Positions 16,394-25,025 are shown, counted from the first letter of the stretch. The stretch is DNA of 35,628 nt from an uncultured Blautia sp. (GCA_938028845.1 CALIZJ010000255.1:1-35628); one strand, 5' to 3'. Notes: a model not told the origin generated them from the letters alone. Program-made: numbers and translations.

Positions 16394-19048
16394 ATGAGTA
16401 AAGAACTGGCAAAGACATATGATCCAAAAGGCATAGAAGAACGCCTTTACCAGAAATGGATGGACAATGGATATTTCCACGCAAAGGTAAATCCTGATAA
16501 AAAACCGTTTACCATCGTGATGCCGCCGCCTAATGTAACCGGGCAGCTTCACATGGGACATGCCCTGGATGAGACTATGCAGGACATTTTGATCCGTTTT
16601 AAAAGGATGCAGGGGTATGAGGCCCTTTGGCAGCCGGGCACGGACCATGCAGCTATCGCCACAGAAGTTAAGGTTATTGAAAAATTAAAAAGCGAAGGCA
16701 TAGATAAAAATGAGATCGGCAGGGAAGAATTTTTAAAACATGCCTGGGCCTGGAAAGAAGAATACGGCGGAAAGATCATTAATCAGCTAAAAAAACTGGG
16801 CGCTTCCGCAGACTGGGAAAGAGAACGTTTCACCATGGACGAGGGCTGTTCTAAGGCGGTCCAGGAAGTGTTCATCAAACTCTATGAAAAAGGCTATATT
16901 TATAAAGGCTCCAGGATCATCAACTGGTGTCCGGTATGCCAGACTTCTATTTCCGATGCGGAAGTAGAACATGAGGACCAGGATGGATTTTTCTGGCACA
17001 TTAATTACCCCATCGTAGGGGAAGAGGGACGTTTTGTGGAGATTGCCACCACCCGTCCGGAAACTATGCTTGGAGATACTGCTGTGGCGGTAAATCCGGA
17101 TGATGAAAGATATAAAGACCTCATCGGAAAAATGTTGAAGCTGCCTCTTACAGACAGAGAAATCCCGGTGATCGCAGACGAATATGTAGACAAAGAGTTT
17201 GGTACAGGCTGTGTAAAGATCACGCCGGCTCATGACCCGAACGACTTTGAAGTAGGAAAACGCCACGGCCTGGAAGAAATAAACATCATGAACGATGATG
17301 CCACGATCAATGAGCTAGGTGGAAAATATGCGGGAATGGACCGCTATGAAGCCCGTAAAGCCATGGTGGAGGATTTAAAAGAGCAGGGACTGCTGGTAAA
17401 AGTGGTACCTCATTCCCACAGCGTAGGAACCCACGACCGCTGCGGCACTACAGTGGAGCCTATGATCAAGCCTCAGTGGTTCGTTAAGATGGACGAAATG
17501 GCAAAGGAAGCCATAAAAGTTCTCGAGACAGGGGAATTAAAATTTGTTCCTCAGAGATTTGATAAAATTTATCTTCACTGGCTGGAAAATATAAGAGACT
17601 GGTGCATTTCCCGTCAGCTTTGGTGGGGACACAGGATCCCGGCATATTACTGTGAAGACTGCGGTGAGGTAGTGGTAGCTGCCGAAATGCCAGAAAAATG
17701 TCCTAAGTGCGGCTGCACACATTTCCATCAGGATGAGGATACACTGGATACCTGGTTCAGCTCCGCTCTGTGGCCCTTCTCCACATTGGGATGGCCGGAA
17801 AAGACTCCGGAGCTGGAATACTTCTATCCTACAGATGTGCTCGTAACCGGCTATGACATTATTTTCTTCTGGGTTATCCGTATGGTATTTTCCGCTCTGG
17901 AACAGACAGGAAAATCTCCGTTCCACCATGTTTTGATCCATGGACTGGTACGTGACTCCCAGGGAAGAAAAATGAGCAAATCCCTTGGAAACGGAATCGA
18001 TCCTTTAGAGGTCATTGACAAGTACGGTGCGGATGCCCTTCGTCTGACTTTGATCACAGGAAACGCACCGGGAAATGATATGCGTTTTTACTGGGAACGT
18101 GTGGAAGCCAGCAGGAATTTTGCCAATAAGATCTGGAACGCTTCCCGTTTTATCCAGATGAATCTGGAAGGCAAGACGGTAACAGAGCCGGAAACACTTG
18201 ATATGCTCTGGCCGGAAGATAAGTGGATCCTTTCCCGCCTGAATACGGTTATCCGTGATGTGACGGAAAATATGGACAAATACGAGCTTGGCATCGCCGT
18301 ACAGAAAGTTTACGATTTTCTGTGGGATGAGCTTTGCGACTGGTATATTGAGCTTGCCAAAGTACGCCTTTGGAAAGCGGAGGAAGATATGGAGGCGGCA
18401 AACGCAGCCCTTTGGACTTTGCGTACCGTTTTGACAGAAGGATTAAAACTTCTCCATCCTTTTATGCCTTTTATTACGGAAGAAATTTACTGTACGCTGC
18501 TGCCTGAAGAGGAATCCATTATGATTTCTTCCTGGCCTGAGTTTAAGGAGAGCAGATGTTTCACTGACGCAGAGACAGCGGTAGAATGTTTCAAAGAGGC
18601 AGTGCGCGGAATCCGGAACACCAGAACAGAAATGAACGTTCCCCAGAACCGCAGGACGAATGTTTACATTGTAGGGCGGGACAAAGCTGTGTGCGAAATG
18701 TACGAAAGCTGTAAAAAGTCCTTTGTAAATCTTGCATTTGCCAAAGAGATCCATGTACAGGAACAAAAGGAAGGCATCGGAGAGGACGCAGTATCCATTG
18801 TGGTTTCCAATGCGGTGGTATACCTTCCTTTAGAAGACCTGGTAGACAAAGAAAAAGAACAGGAGCGCCTTGTTAAGGAACAGGAGCGCCTGACAAAAGA
18901 AATTGCCCGCTGCGAAGGAATGTTAAACAATCCGAATTTTGTAAATAAAGCGCCGGCAGCAAAAGTAGAAGCGGAAAAAGAAAAGCTTCAGAAATATAAA
19001 GAAATGATGGAAAAGGTAAACGTGCAGCTTGAACAACTGAGAAAGTAG
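16394..19048 (+). CDS. valS: Valyl-tRNA synthetase
   Basis: Class I synthetase of 884 residues, the normal bacterial length. The HIGH-type motif is HMGH at 53-56 inside PPPNVTGQLHMGHAL, and the KMSKS loop is KMSKS at 526-530. The editing domain has TTRPETMLGDTAVAVNP. A Cys cluster (CEDCGEVV, CPKCGC) looks like a zinc-binding insert. The C-terminal 65 residues form the ValRS coiled coil (KEKEQERLVKEQERLTKEI). CAGGAGG precedes the ATG. It is controlled by the upstream T-box, and the next gene begins after 15 bases. Confidence 0.98.
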   Translation: MSKELAKTYDPKGIEERLYQKWMDNGYFHAKVNPDKKPFTIVMPPPNVTGQLHMGHALDETMQDILIRFKRMQGYEALWQPGTDHAAIATEVKVIEKLKSEGIDKNEIGREEFLKHAWAWKEEYGGKIINQLKKLGASADWERERFTMDEGCSKAVQEVFIKLYEKGYIYKGSRIINWCPVCQTSISDAEVEHEDQDGFFWHINYPIVGEEGRFVEIATTRPETMLGDTAVAVNPDDERYKDLIGKMLKLPLTDREIPVIADEYVDKEFGTGCVKITPAHDPNDFEVGKRHGLEEINIMNDDATINELGGKYAGMDRYEARKAMVEDLKEQGLLVKVVPHSHSVGTHDRCGTTVEPMIKPQWFVKMDEMAKEAIKVLETGELKFVPQRFDKIYLHWLENIRDWCISRQLWWGHRIPAYYCEDCGEVVVAAEMPEKCPKCGCTHFHQDEDTLDTWFSSALWPFSTLGWPEKTPELEYFYPTDVLVTGYDIIFFWVIRMVFSALEQTGKSPFHHVLIHGLVRDSQGRKMSKSLGNGIDPLEVIDKYGADALRLTLITGNAPGNDMRFYWERVEASRNFANKIWNASRFIQMNLEGKTVTEPETLDMLWPEDKWILSRLNTVIRDVTENMDKYELGIAVQKVYDFLWDELCDWYIELAKVRLWKAEEDMEAANAALWTLRTVLTEGLKLLHPFMPFITEEIYCTLLPEEESIMISSWPEFKESRCFTDAETAVECFKEAVRGIRNTRTEMNVPQNRRTNVYIVGRDKAVCEMYESCKKSFVNLAFAKEIHVQEQKEGIGEDAVSIVVSNAVVYLPLEDLVDKEKEQERLVKEQERLTKEIARCEGMLNNPNFVNKAPAAKVEAEKEKLQKYKEMMEKVNVQLEQLRK

Positions 19049-19063
19049 TGAAGGAGCGTCTGG

Positions 19064-21082
19064 ATGAATTGGTATAAATTGGCAAACAGGTTTTCCCTGG
19101 TGCTTCAGGCACTGGGAAGTGCCGTGATATATTTTCTTGTGGAAGCCATGTCGCGACATTCTTTTTACGAAGCATGGACTTATATGACGGAAAAGCCGCT
19201 GGTGTTTGCGTATAATACGGCGTTTATTTTTACTACGTCATTGATTGTGTATCTGTTCCGCAGAAGATGCTTCTGGCGGATTGCGGTAGCTGTTTTCTGG
19301 CTGTTTTTAGGTGCGGTGAACGGAATACTCCTGATGAATCGTGTCACTCCTTTCACCGGACCGGATCTTACCATGCTGACAGATGCTATGGCGATGGCCA
19401 AGAAATATCTGCCGGAATGGGGCGTAGTGGCTGCGTGCATCATAGTTGCCCTTTTAGTTGTACTTTTGGCAGGAATGTTCCTTAAAGGACCTAAGTACAG
19501 GGGAAAATTAAAGTATTATATTAATATTCCCCTTGTGCTTGTTGGCGTCGTAGCTTTTGGAGGCCTTACACAGCTTGCTCTGGAAAAAAGGGTTCTTTCC
19601 AATTATTTCGGAAACATCGCCTTTGCTTATGAAGATTATGGGTATCCCTACTGCCTTGCCACAACGATCTTTAATACAGGGATAAGCTGCCCAAGGGATT
19701 ATTCTGAGGAAGAAATCAACAGGATCCAAAGAACAGAAAGCAATCTTCCGGAAACTATAGAGGAAGACTATCCGAACGTTATCTTTTTGCAGTTGGAATC
19801 CTTTTTTGATCCTACGCTGGTAAATTACCTGGAGCTTTCCGAAGATCCTATCCCGATCTTCCGAAAACTGATGGAGGAATACTCCTCCGGATATTTTAAG
19901 GTGCCTTCTGTAGGGGCGGGAACAGCAAATACAGAGTTTGAAACCATCACAGGGATGAGCATGCATTATTTTGGTCCCGGAGAATACCCTTATAAGAGTA
20001 TTTTAAAGGAGACTACCTGTGAAAGTGCGCCTTATGTATTAAAGGAACTGGGCTATACAGCTCATGCGATCCATAATCATGAAGCGAACTTTTATGGAAG
20101 AAGATCTGTATTCCCAAATCTTGGATTCGATTATTTTGTTTCAGAGGAATATATGGAAGAGGAAGACCAGAAAACTCCTCTGGACTGGGTAAAAGACAGC
20201 ATCCTTACAGATGAGATCTTAAAATGCCTGGATTCTACTGAAGGGCAGGATTACATTTATACGATTTCCGTTCAGGGACACGGGGCATATCCTACAGAAC
20301 CGATCCTGGAAGATCCGGAGATCACGGTATCTGGTTCGCCCACTCAGGAGAAAAATTATCAGTGGGAATATTATGTAAATCAGATCCATGAGATGGACAA
20401 TTTTATAAAGGATCTGGTAGAGGAACTGTCCCAGTATCCGGAAGATGTTGTTCTGGTTATGTACGGAGACCATCTTCCTACCATGGATCTTACGGTAGAA
20501 GATCTGGATAACCGGTATCTTTTCCAGACAGAATATGTGATCTGGGATAATTTTGGACTGGAAAAAGAAGATGAAAACCTTGCTGCATATCAGATGGCAG
20601 CAGAGGTTATGGACCGGATCGGTGTTCATGAAGGAACGATTTTCCGCTATCACCAGGCAAGAAGAAATTCTAAAAACTATCAGGTAGACCTGGAAACCCT
20701 GCAGTATGACCTGCTTTACGGAGAACACTATGCATATGACGGAGAAAGCCCCTTTACCAGAACAAAGATGAAGATGGGACTGTATGATCTGACTCTGGAT
20801 TCCGTGGAGCTTGTCTCAGCCAGTGATTATACATATTATATCCGAGGGTCCAATTTTACTCCATCCAGCCAGGTACAGCTAAATGGAGAATGGTATGATA
20901 CCGTATACCGGAATCCTACCACATTGATGATTTCGGGCACGGAGCTGACGGATTTTGACCGGCTCTGCGTGGCGCAGCGCAGCAACAGTTCTACGGCAAA
21001 GGCGTTAAGTAAGAGTTACAACCGTTCCTGCTATGCTTTGTTTAAAGAGAGCAAATGGAAGCTTCCAACAGAGGAAGAATAG
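19064..21082 (+). CDS. LTA synthase-like sulfatase-fold membrane protein with a C-terminal TIG-like domain
   Basis: A 672-residue polytopic enzyme. About five N-terminal membrane helices (residues 10-175) lead to an extracellular sulfatase/alkaline-phosphatase-fold domain. Metal and catalytic residues are visible: Glu245 in QLESFF, the probable nucleophile Thr287 in AGTANTEFE, and Asp469-His470 in YGDHLP. LtaS-type enzymes transfer glycerol phosphate from phosphatidylglycerol to a lipoteichoic acid chain or related polymer. Residues about 570-650 (IRGSNFTPSSQVQLNGEWYDT) resemble an IPT/TIG beta domain, which standard LtaS lacks. It lies 15 bases after valS and probably shares its transcript. 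The acceptor polymer is unknown. Confidence 0.88.
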   Translation: MNWYKLANRFSLVLQALGSAVIYFLVEAMSRHSFYEAWTYMTEKPLVFAYNTAFIFTTSLIVYLFRRRCFWRIAVAVFWLFLGAVNGILLMNRVTPFTGPDLTMLTDAMAMAKKYLPEWGVVAACIIVALLVVLLAGMFLKGPKYRGKLKYYINIPLVLVGVVAFGGLTQLALEKRVLSNYFGNIAFAYEDYGYPYCLATTIFNTGISCPRDYSEEEINRIQRTESNLPETIEEDYPNVIFLQLESFFDPTLVNYLELSEDPIPIFRKLMEEYSSGYFKVPSVGAGTANTEFETITGMSMHYFGPGEYPYKSILKETTCESAPYVLKELGYTAHAIHNHEANFYGRRSVFPNLGFDYFVSEEYMEEEDQKTPLDWVKDSILTDEILKCLDSTEGQDYIYTISVQGHGAYPTEPILEDPEITVSGSPTQEKNYQWEYYVNQIHEMDNFIKDLVEELSQYPEDVVLVMYGDHLPTMDLTVEDLDNRYLFQTEYVIWDNFGLEKEDENLAAYQMAAEVMDRIGVHEGTIFRYHQARRNSKNYQVDLETLQYDLLYGEHYAYDGESPFTRTKMKMGLYDLTLDSVELVSASDYTYYIRGSNFTPSSQVQLNGEWYDTVYRNPTTLMISGTELTDFDRLCVAQRSNSSTAKALSKSYNRSCYALFKESKWKLPTEEE

Positions 21083-21136
21083 GCGTGTTCAGCCATGCCG
21101 CCCACATTTTGTCGTATAAAATATTACGATTGGTAC

Positions 21137-21164
21137 TGGACATCTTTCACCACTATTATATAAT
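21137..21164 (+). promoter_or_regulatory. Probable promoter of folC
   Basis: TGGACA at 21137-21142 and perfect TATAAT at 21159-21164 have a 16-base spacer. It gives a leader of about 80 bases containing the hairpin at 21182-21210. Confidence 0.55.
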
Positions 21165-21181
21165 GATAAGGTAGCCGGATG

Positions 21182-21210
21182 TGCCGGACCGTTCCTGTAA
21201 CGGTTCGGCA
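21182..21210 (+). promoter_or_regulatory. Strong hairpin in the folC leader, class unknown
   Basis: A 12-bp stem (21182-21193 with 21199-21210, one G-T pair) with loop CCTGT. No T run follows, so it is not a simple terminator. It does not resemble the tetrahydrofolate riboswitch consensus as I know it. Confidence 0.5.
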
Positions 21211-21250
21211 GCCAGGCGAAATACATTAGATAAAAGTGGTGAATTTTTTT

Positions 21251-22546
21251 ATGAATTACGAAGAAGCAGTTGCTTATATTGAAGAGACTCCCAAGTTTAC
21301 AACAAAAAATTCTTTGGAACATACAAAGGAGTGTTTAAGAAGGCTGGGAAATCCCCAGGATACATTTAAGGTCATTCATGTGGCCGGGACGAATGGAAAA
21401 GGAAGTACCTGCGCTTTTCTTACGTCTATTTTAAGGGAGGCGGGATATTCCTGCGGTTTATTTACTTCGCCCCATCTTGTAGAGATCAATGAACGGTTTC
21501 AGATCAATGAAGAAGTAGTCTCAGATCAGGTTTTTCTGGATGCCTTCTGCAAAGTAAAAGCTCTTGCAGACGAGCTGGTGGCGGAAGGAAGCTACCATCC
21601 TACTTACTTTGAAATGCTGTTTTTGATGGGAATGGTAATCTTTGCGCAGGCAGGCGTAGACTATGTTACTTTGGAGACCGGGCTTGGGGGAAGGCTGGAT
21701 GCCACCACTGCCATAGAGGATCCGGTGGCGTGTGTGATCACTTCCATCAGCTTTGATCATATGCAGTATCTGGGAGATACCATTGAAAAGATCGCGGGGG
21801 AAAAAGCTGGGATCATTGTTCCCGGAGTACCTGTGATCTATGATGGAAATAATAAGGCGGCAGCGGCAGTGATCCGCGAGAGAGCCAGGGAGCAAAACAG
21901 TCCTGCTTATGAGGTTTGCCGGGAAGATACGCAGATTCTTAAAAATACCCATGCGGGCATTGATTTTTCCGTAAAGAATGATTATTATGGTGATACGGTA
22001 TTTTCCATTCCGTTCATAGCCGGTTATCAGGTGATGAATGGGGCGCTTGCTCTTACTGTTATGGAAGTTTTAAAAGAAAAACTTCCGGTCTCTATAGAAA
22101 AGGTGCAGGAGGGCATGAAAAAAACACGCTGGCAGGGACGAATGGAGACAGTCCTCCCAGGCGTTATTGTAGACGGCGCTCACAATGAAGATGGAGTGGA
22201 GAAGTTTGTGGAGACAGCGGCACATTTTCAGAAAGAACATCCTCTTACTTTGCTGTTTGCAGCTGTGGAGGATAAGGATTACCAGGATATGATCCGGACC
22301 ATATGCGGCAGGATTGATTTTCGCCATGTGGTGACTACCCAGGTGGGCGGCGGCCGTCTGGTGCCGGCAGAGAAGCTGGCGGAGATTTTTCGGGAAATGG
22401 GCTGTGAAGATGTAAGAGCTTTTGAACAGATACCGGATGCTTTTGGGGAGGCGTGCCGGCTTAAAGGCTGCGACGGAATGCTCTTCTGTGTGGGTTCTTT
22501 GTACCTTGTGGGAGAGATAAAAAGTGTGATCAGGAGAAAAGGTTGA
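21251..22546 (+). CDS. folC: Folylpolyglutamate synthase / dihydrofolate synthase
   Basis: Mur-ligase-type ATP-dependent enzyme of 431 residues that adds glutamate to folates. The P-loop is GTNGKGS at 46-52; then come LFTSPHLVEINERFQIN, the metal-binding stretch TLETGLGGRLDATTA, and SFDHMQYLGDTIEKIAGEKAGI with the carbamoylated-Lys region. DGAHNEDG, the family's C-terminal domain motif, is present. I chose ATG 21251, with GGTGA at 21238-21242, over the GTG at 21236. No other folate gene is in the window. Its stop codon lies within the first bases of the leader motif for the next gene. Confidence 0.95.
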   Translation: MNYEEAVAYIEETPKFTTKNSLEHTKECLRRLGNPQDTFKVIHVAGTNGKGSTCAFLTSILREAGYSCGLFTSPHLVEINERFQINEEVVSDQVFLDAFCKVKALADELVAEGSYHPTYFEMLFLMGMVIFAQAGVDYVTLETGLGGRLDATTAIEDPVACVITSISFDHMQYLGDTIEKIAGEKAGIIVPGVPVIYDGNNKAAAAVIRERAREQNSPAYEVCREDTQILKNTHAGIDFSVKNDYYGDTVFSIPFIAGYQVMNGALALTVMEVLKEKLPVSIEKVQEGMKKTRWQGRMETVLPGVIVDGAHNEDGVEKFVETAAHFQKEHPLTLLFAAVEDKDYQDMIRTICGRIDFRHVVTTQVGGGRLVPAEKLAEIFREMGCEDVRAFEQIPDAFGEACRLKGCDGMLFCVGSLYLVGEIKSVIRRKG

Positions 22547-22603
22547 AAGTAAACTTATAAATCTGCCTGGATGACGCATTAGATGCGCCAAGAGGAGGAA
22601 CGC
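22543..22603 (+). promoter_or_regulatory. Leader motif copy A (also found ahead of rapZ)
   Basis: Counted to the end of the ATG, this 64-base segment aligns without gaps to 32946-33009, with 49 identities. Shared blocks are TTGAAAGTAAACTT, ATCTGCCT, GACGC and AAGAGGAGGAA. TCTGCCT (22562-22568) can pair, with one mismatch, with the Shine-Dalgarno AGGAGGA (22593-22599), enclosing a small hairpin at 22573-22589. Confidence 0.6.
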
Positions 22604-22756
22604 ATGATAGATTACGAAGAAGAACTGAAAAAATTCGAACCATGTTTAGACGTGACAGACGCAGAAGGGGCAATCTATAACAGAGAACTGACAGATATTC
22701 TGGATGTGCTTCAGGAGATGCTCCGGGAAGCGAAAAGCGGAAAACGTGTAAGATAA
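22604..22756 (+). CDS. Small acidic protein of unknown function (50 aa)
   Basis: A 50-residue frame from ATG to TAA with a very strong Shine-Dalgarno (AGAGGAGGAA ending 4 bases before the ATG), set between folC and the zinc-ribbon/TPR gene 10 bases downstream. The protein is rich in Glu, Asp and Leu (YEEELKKF, ELTDILDVLQEMLREAK) and is probably two helices with a basic end (KSGKRVR). I do not recognise the family. The strong ribosome-binding site, tight spacing and conserved leader all support a real gene. Confidence 0.7.
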   Translation: MIDYEEELKKFEPCLDVTDAEGAIYNRELTDILDVLQEMLREAKSGKRVR

Positions 22757-22766
22757 GGAGATACCA

Positions 22767-24161
22767 ATGAATTGTATGAATTGCGGGACGTTCCTGACGG
22801 ACCCGGATCTGGATTACTGTCCCCGCTGCGGATGCAATGTACTGATTCAGAAGAAAGTAGATTATCTTTCAAAATATTATTATAATCAGGGACTGGAAAA
22901 GGCAAGCATCCGCGATTTGTCAGGAGCGATCACTTGCCTGAAGCAGAGCCTTACCTACAATAAGGGAAATATTGACGCCAGGAATCTGCTGGGGCTTGTA
23001 TATTTTGAGATGGGTGAGGTAGTAGCCGCTCTGAGCGAGTGGGTGATCAGCAAAAACCTGCGCCCCAATAAAAACCTTGCCTCAGAGTATATCAATAAGC
23101 TTCAGGCAAATCCAAATAAGCTGGAAGCCATTAATGAAACCATTAAAAAATACAACCATGCCCTTGCCCTTTGCAGGGAAGGACATGAGGATATGGCGGC
23201 TATCCAATTACGGAAGATCCTTACCCAAAATTCCAAGCTTATCAAGGGGTACCATCTTCTTGCCCTGATCCTGATGAAGGACCAGGAGTGGAATAAGGCG
23301 CGGCGGATTTTAAAAAAGGCGGCCAGAATTGATAAAACAAATACCACTACGCTCCGTTTTTTAAGAGAGATAGATGAACAGACCGGTGTGACTACCAGGC
23401 TGGAAAAACAGGGAAAAGGATTTTTCTTCAGCGGCTCAGGCGGAAAGAATCAGGAGGATGCCGAAGACGGCGGGCTTGTGATACGGCAGCCGGCTATTAA
23501 GGAAAGATCCAGGCTGCCTTTGTTTTTTACTTTGATGCTGGGATTTGCGGCGGGCGCGGCTGCATTTTGGTTTTTGGCGGTACCGGCTATCCGCCAGGGA
23601 ATCTACAGAGAAGCAAACCAGCAGATTGTCCAGTACAGCGAGTCTCTTGCCAGCCAGGGCGTAGAGCTTTCTAGGGCTCAGGGAGAAGCACAGCAGTCGG
23701 ACGATGCGGCGGAGGCGGTAGCCCAGCAGATTGAGGAAGAAAAACGGCGCAGCCAGAGTTATCAGTCTCTATTAAATGCTTATTTATATCTGCAGGAGGA
23801 GAATCTGGACGGGGCTGCTCTTGAAATACAGAATGTTTATGTAGATGTTTTAGATGACAGTGTTATGGGAATCTATACGACTATTTGCGATAACACAGGA
23901 GTTACCGGCATCGAGGATACCAGTGCAGACGGAGAAGATACAGGCGCGGCAGACGCTGCTGGCGGAACAGAGGATACCAGCGGAACCGGAGATACCGGTT
24001 ACGAGGATACTGGTTATAGCGACAGCGGCTATGAGGATACTGGCTACGAAGACACTGGTTATGAAGATACCGGCTATGAAGATTCTGGTTATACAGATTA
24101 CAGCTATGATGAATATGGCGGCGATTATTCGGAAGATGGCAGTTATGAGGATTATTACTGA
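22767..24161 (+). CDS. Zinc-ribbon and TPR membrane protein with an acidic Gly-Tyr-rich exported tail
   Basis: A 464-residue protein. Residues 3-21 form a zinc ribbon (CMNC ... CPRCGC). Residues about 30-210 hold TPR-like helix pairs (AITCLKQSLTYNKGNIDARNLLGLVYFEMGEVVAALSEW; AIQLRKILTQNSKLIKGYHLLALILMKDQEWNKARRILKKAARID). A membrane segment lies near 250-272 (FFTLMLGFAAGAAAFWFLAVP). Outside follow a helical segment (about 280-345) and a tail of seven five-residue units of type GYEDT ending in YEDYY. The expected topology is inside N-terminus, outside C-terminus. AAGGAG supports the start. Function is unknown; TPR and zinc ribbon suggest protein binding inside the cell coupled to an envelope-facing tail. 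Confidence 0.82.
   Translation: MNCMNCGTFLTDPDLDYCPRCGCNVLIQKKVDYLSKYYYNQGLEKASIRDLSGAITCLKQSLTYNKGNIDARNLLGLVYFEMGEVVAALSEWVISKNLRPNKNLASEYINKLQANPNKLEAINETIKKYNHALALCREGHEDMAAIQLRKILTQNSKLIKGYHLLALILMKDQEWNKARRILKKAARIDKTNTTTLRFLREIDEQTGVTTRLEKQGKGFFFSGSGGKNQEDAEDGGLVIRQPAIKERSRLPLFFTLMLGFAAGAAAFWFLAVPAIRQGIYREANQQIVQYSESLASQGVELSRAQGEAQQSDDAAEAVAQQIEEEKRRSQSYQSLLNAYLYLQEENLDGAALEIQNVYVDVLDDSVMGIYTTICDNTGVTGIEDTSADGEDTGAADAAGGTEDTSGTGDTGYEDTGYSDSGYEDTGYEDTGYEDTGYEDSGYTDYSYDEYGGDYSEDGSYEDYY
23997..24101 (+). repeat. Seven tandem 15-bp units coding Gly-Tyr-x-Asp-x pentapeptides
   Basis: Units begin at 23997, 24012, 24027, 24042, 24057, 24072 and 24087. They differ mainly at synonymous positions (GGT/GGC, TAT/TAC, GAA/GAG, ACT/ACC). 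That suggests retention for the peptide sequence rather than very recent slippage. Confidence 0.85.
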
Positions 24162-24184
24162 TCAAACATAGGAAGAACCTCCAG

Positions 24185-24214
24185 AAAGGGGATGTGCACA
24201 GCACATTCCCTTTT
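24185..24214 (+). terminator. Intrinsic terminator between the TPR gene and spoIIAA
   Basis: A 13-bp stem with one G-T pair (24185-24197 with 24201-24213) and loop ACA, ending in TTTT. It isolates the spoIIA operon from upstream transcription. No clear sigma-H or Spo0A site was found in the 43 bases left before spoIIAA. Confidence 0.75.
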
Positions 24215-24257
24215 GGTATTTCAGGGAATAATTTTTATAAATAGGGGGAAAATGAGT

Positions 24258-24572
24258 ATGAATCCATTGTTTCAGATAGACGGTGCAAGTCTGAAGATTA
24301 TGCTTCCGCCGGAAGTGGACCATCCGGTGTCTGATACGATCCGAAGGGAAACAGACAGGATTCTGGAGGAGAGGTATATCAGGACAATGGTCTTTGACTT
24401 TCAGGATACGAATTTTATGGACAGTTCGGGAATCGGCCTTCTTATGGGGCGGTACCGGGCGCTGGGAATGAGAAAAGACTGTATCCGGGCAATAAATGCA
24501 AACGCCCATGTACAGAAACTGCTGCAATTGTCCGGCGTCCATAAATATATAGAAATCAGCGGGCAGAAATAA
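24258..24572 (+). CDS. spoIIAA: Anti-sigma-F factor antagonist SpoIIAA
   Basis: STAS-domain protein of 104 residues that frees sigma-F in the forespore by binding the SpoIIAB-ADP complex. The regulatory Ser is visible in FMDSSGIGLLMGRY; Ser56 corresponds to Ser58 of Bacillus subtilis, which SpoIIAB phosphorylates and SpoIIE dephosphorylates. AGGGGG at 24243-24248 is well spaced for ATG 24258; ATG 24252 is a possible alternative two codons earlier. It is the first gene of the spoIIA operon with spoIIAB and sigF. Confidence 0.95.
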   Translation: MNPLFQIDGASLKIMLPPEVDHPVSDTIRRETDRILEERYIRTMVFDFQDTNFMDSSGIGLLMGRYRALGMRKDCIRAINANAHVQKLLQLSGVHKYIEISGQK

Positions 24573-24597
24573 TGGGAGGATAGGAAGGGAGTATATT

Positions 24598-25023
24598 ATG
24601 GAAAATACCAATGAAATGACAATCATTTTTGACAGCCGTCCGGTAAATGAAGGACTGGCGAGAGTGGCGGCAGCATCTTTCTGCACACAGCTTAACCCTA
24701 CGCTGGAGGAAGTGGCGGATATTAAGACCGCCGTATCAGAAGCAGTAACAAACTGCATTATCCATGGCTATGAGGGAAAGGTACATAAGATTAAAATGAC
24801 CTGCCGGCTGAAAGGCCGGGAGCTAAGTGTGGACGTGACCGACGAGGGGGTGGGGATAGCAGATGTAGAAAAGGCCATGGAACCTCTGTACACCACTAAG
24901 CCGGAGAAGGACCGTTCCGGAATGGGCTTTACCTTTATGGAAGCGTTCATGGATGAAGTTCATGTAAAATCCCAGGTGGGAAAAGGTACAACTGTGCATA
25001 TGAAAAAGACCATCAGGAGGTGA
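24598..25023 (+). CDS. spoIIAB: Anti-sigma-F factor and kinase SpoIIAB
   Basis: A 141-residue GHKL-type ATPase/kinase that holds sigma-F inactive and phosphorylates SpoIIAA. The N-box is EAVTNCIIHGY (Glu48, Asn52), the G1 box is DEGVGI at 82-87, and the G2 region is DRSGMGFTFME with TTKPEKDRSGMG forming the lid. Length and motifs match known SpoIIAB. It overlaps the ribosome-binding region of sigF, so the two are translationally linked. Confidence 0.96.
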   Translation: MENTNEMTIIFDSRPVNEGLARVAAASFCTQLNPTLEEVADIKTAVSEAVTNCIIHGYEGKVHKIKMTCRLKGRELSVDVTDEGVGIADVEKAMEPLYTTKPEKDRSGMGFTFMEAFMDEVHVKSQVGKGTTVHMKKTIRR

Positions 25024-25025
25024 AC

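Noticed and set aside
21165..21250. Tetrahydrofolate riboswitch ahead of folC
   Set aside because: The hairpin is strong, but the conserved THF aptamer blocks are not visible, so I list it only as an unclassified leader hairpin.
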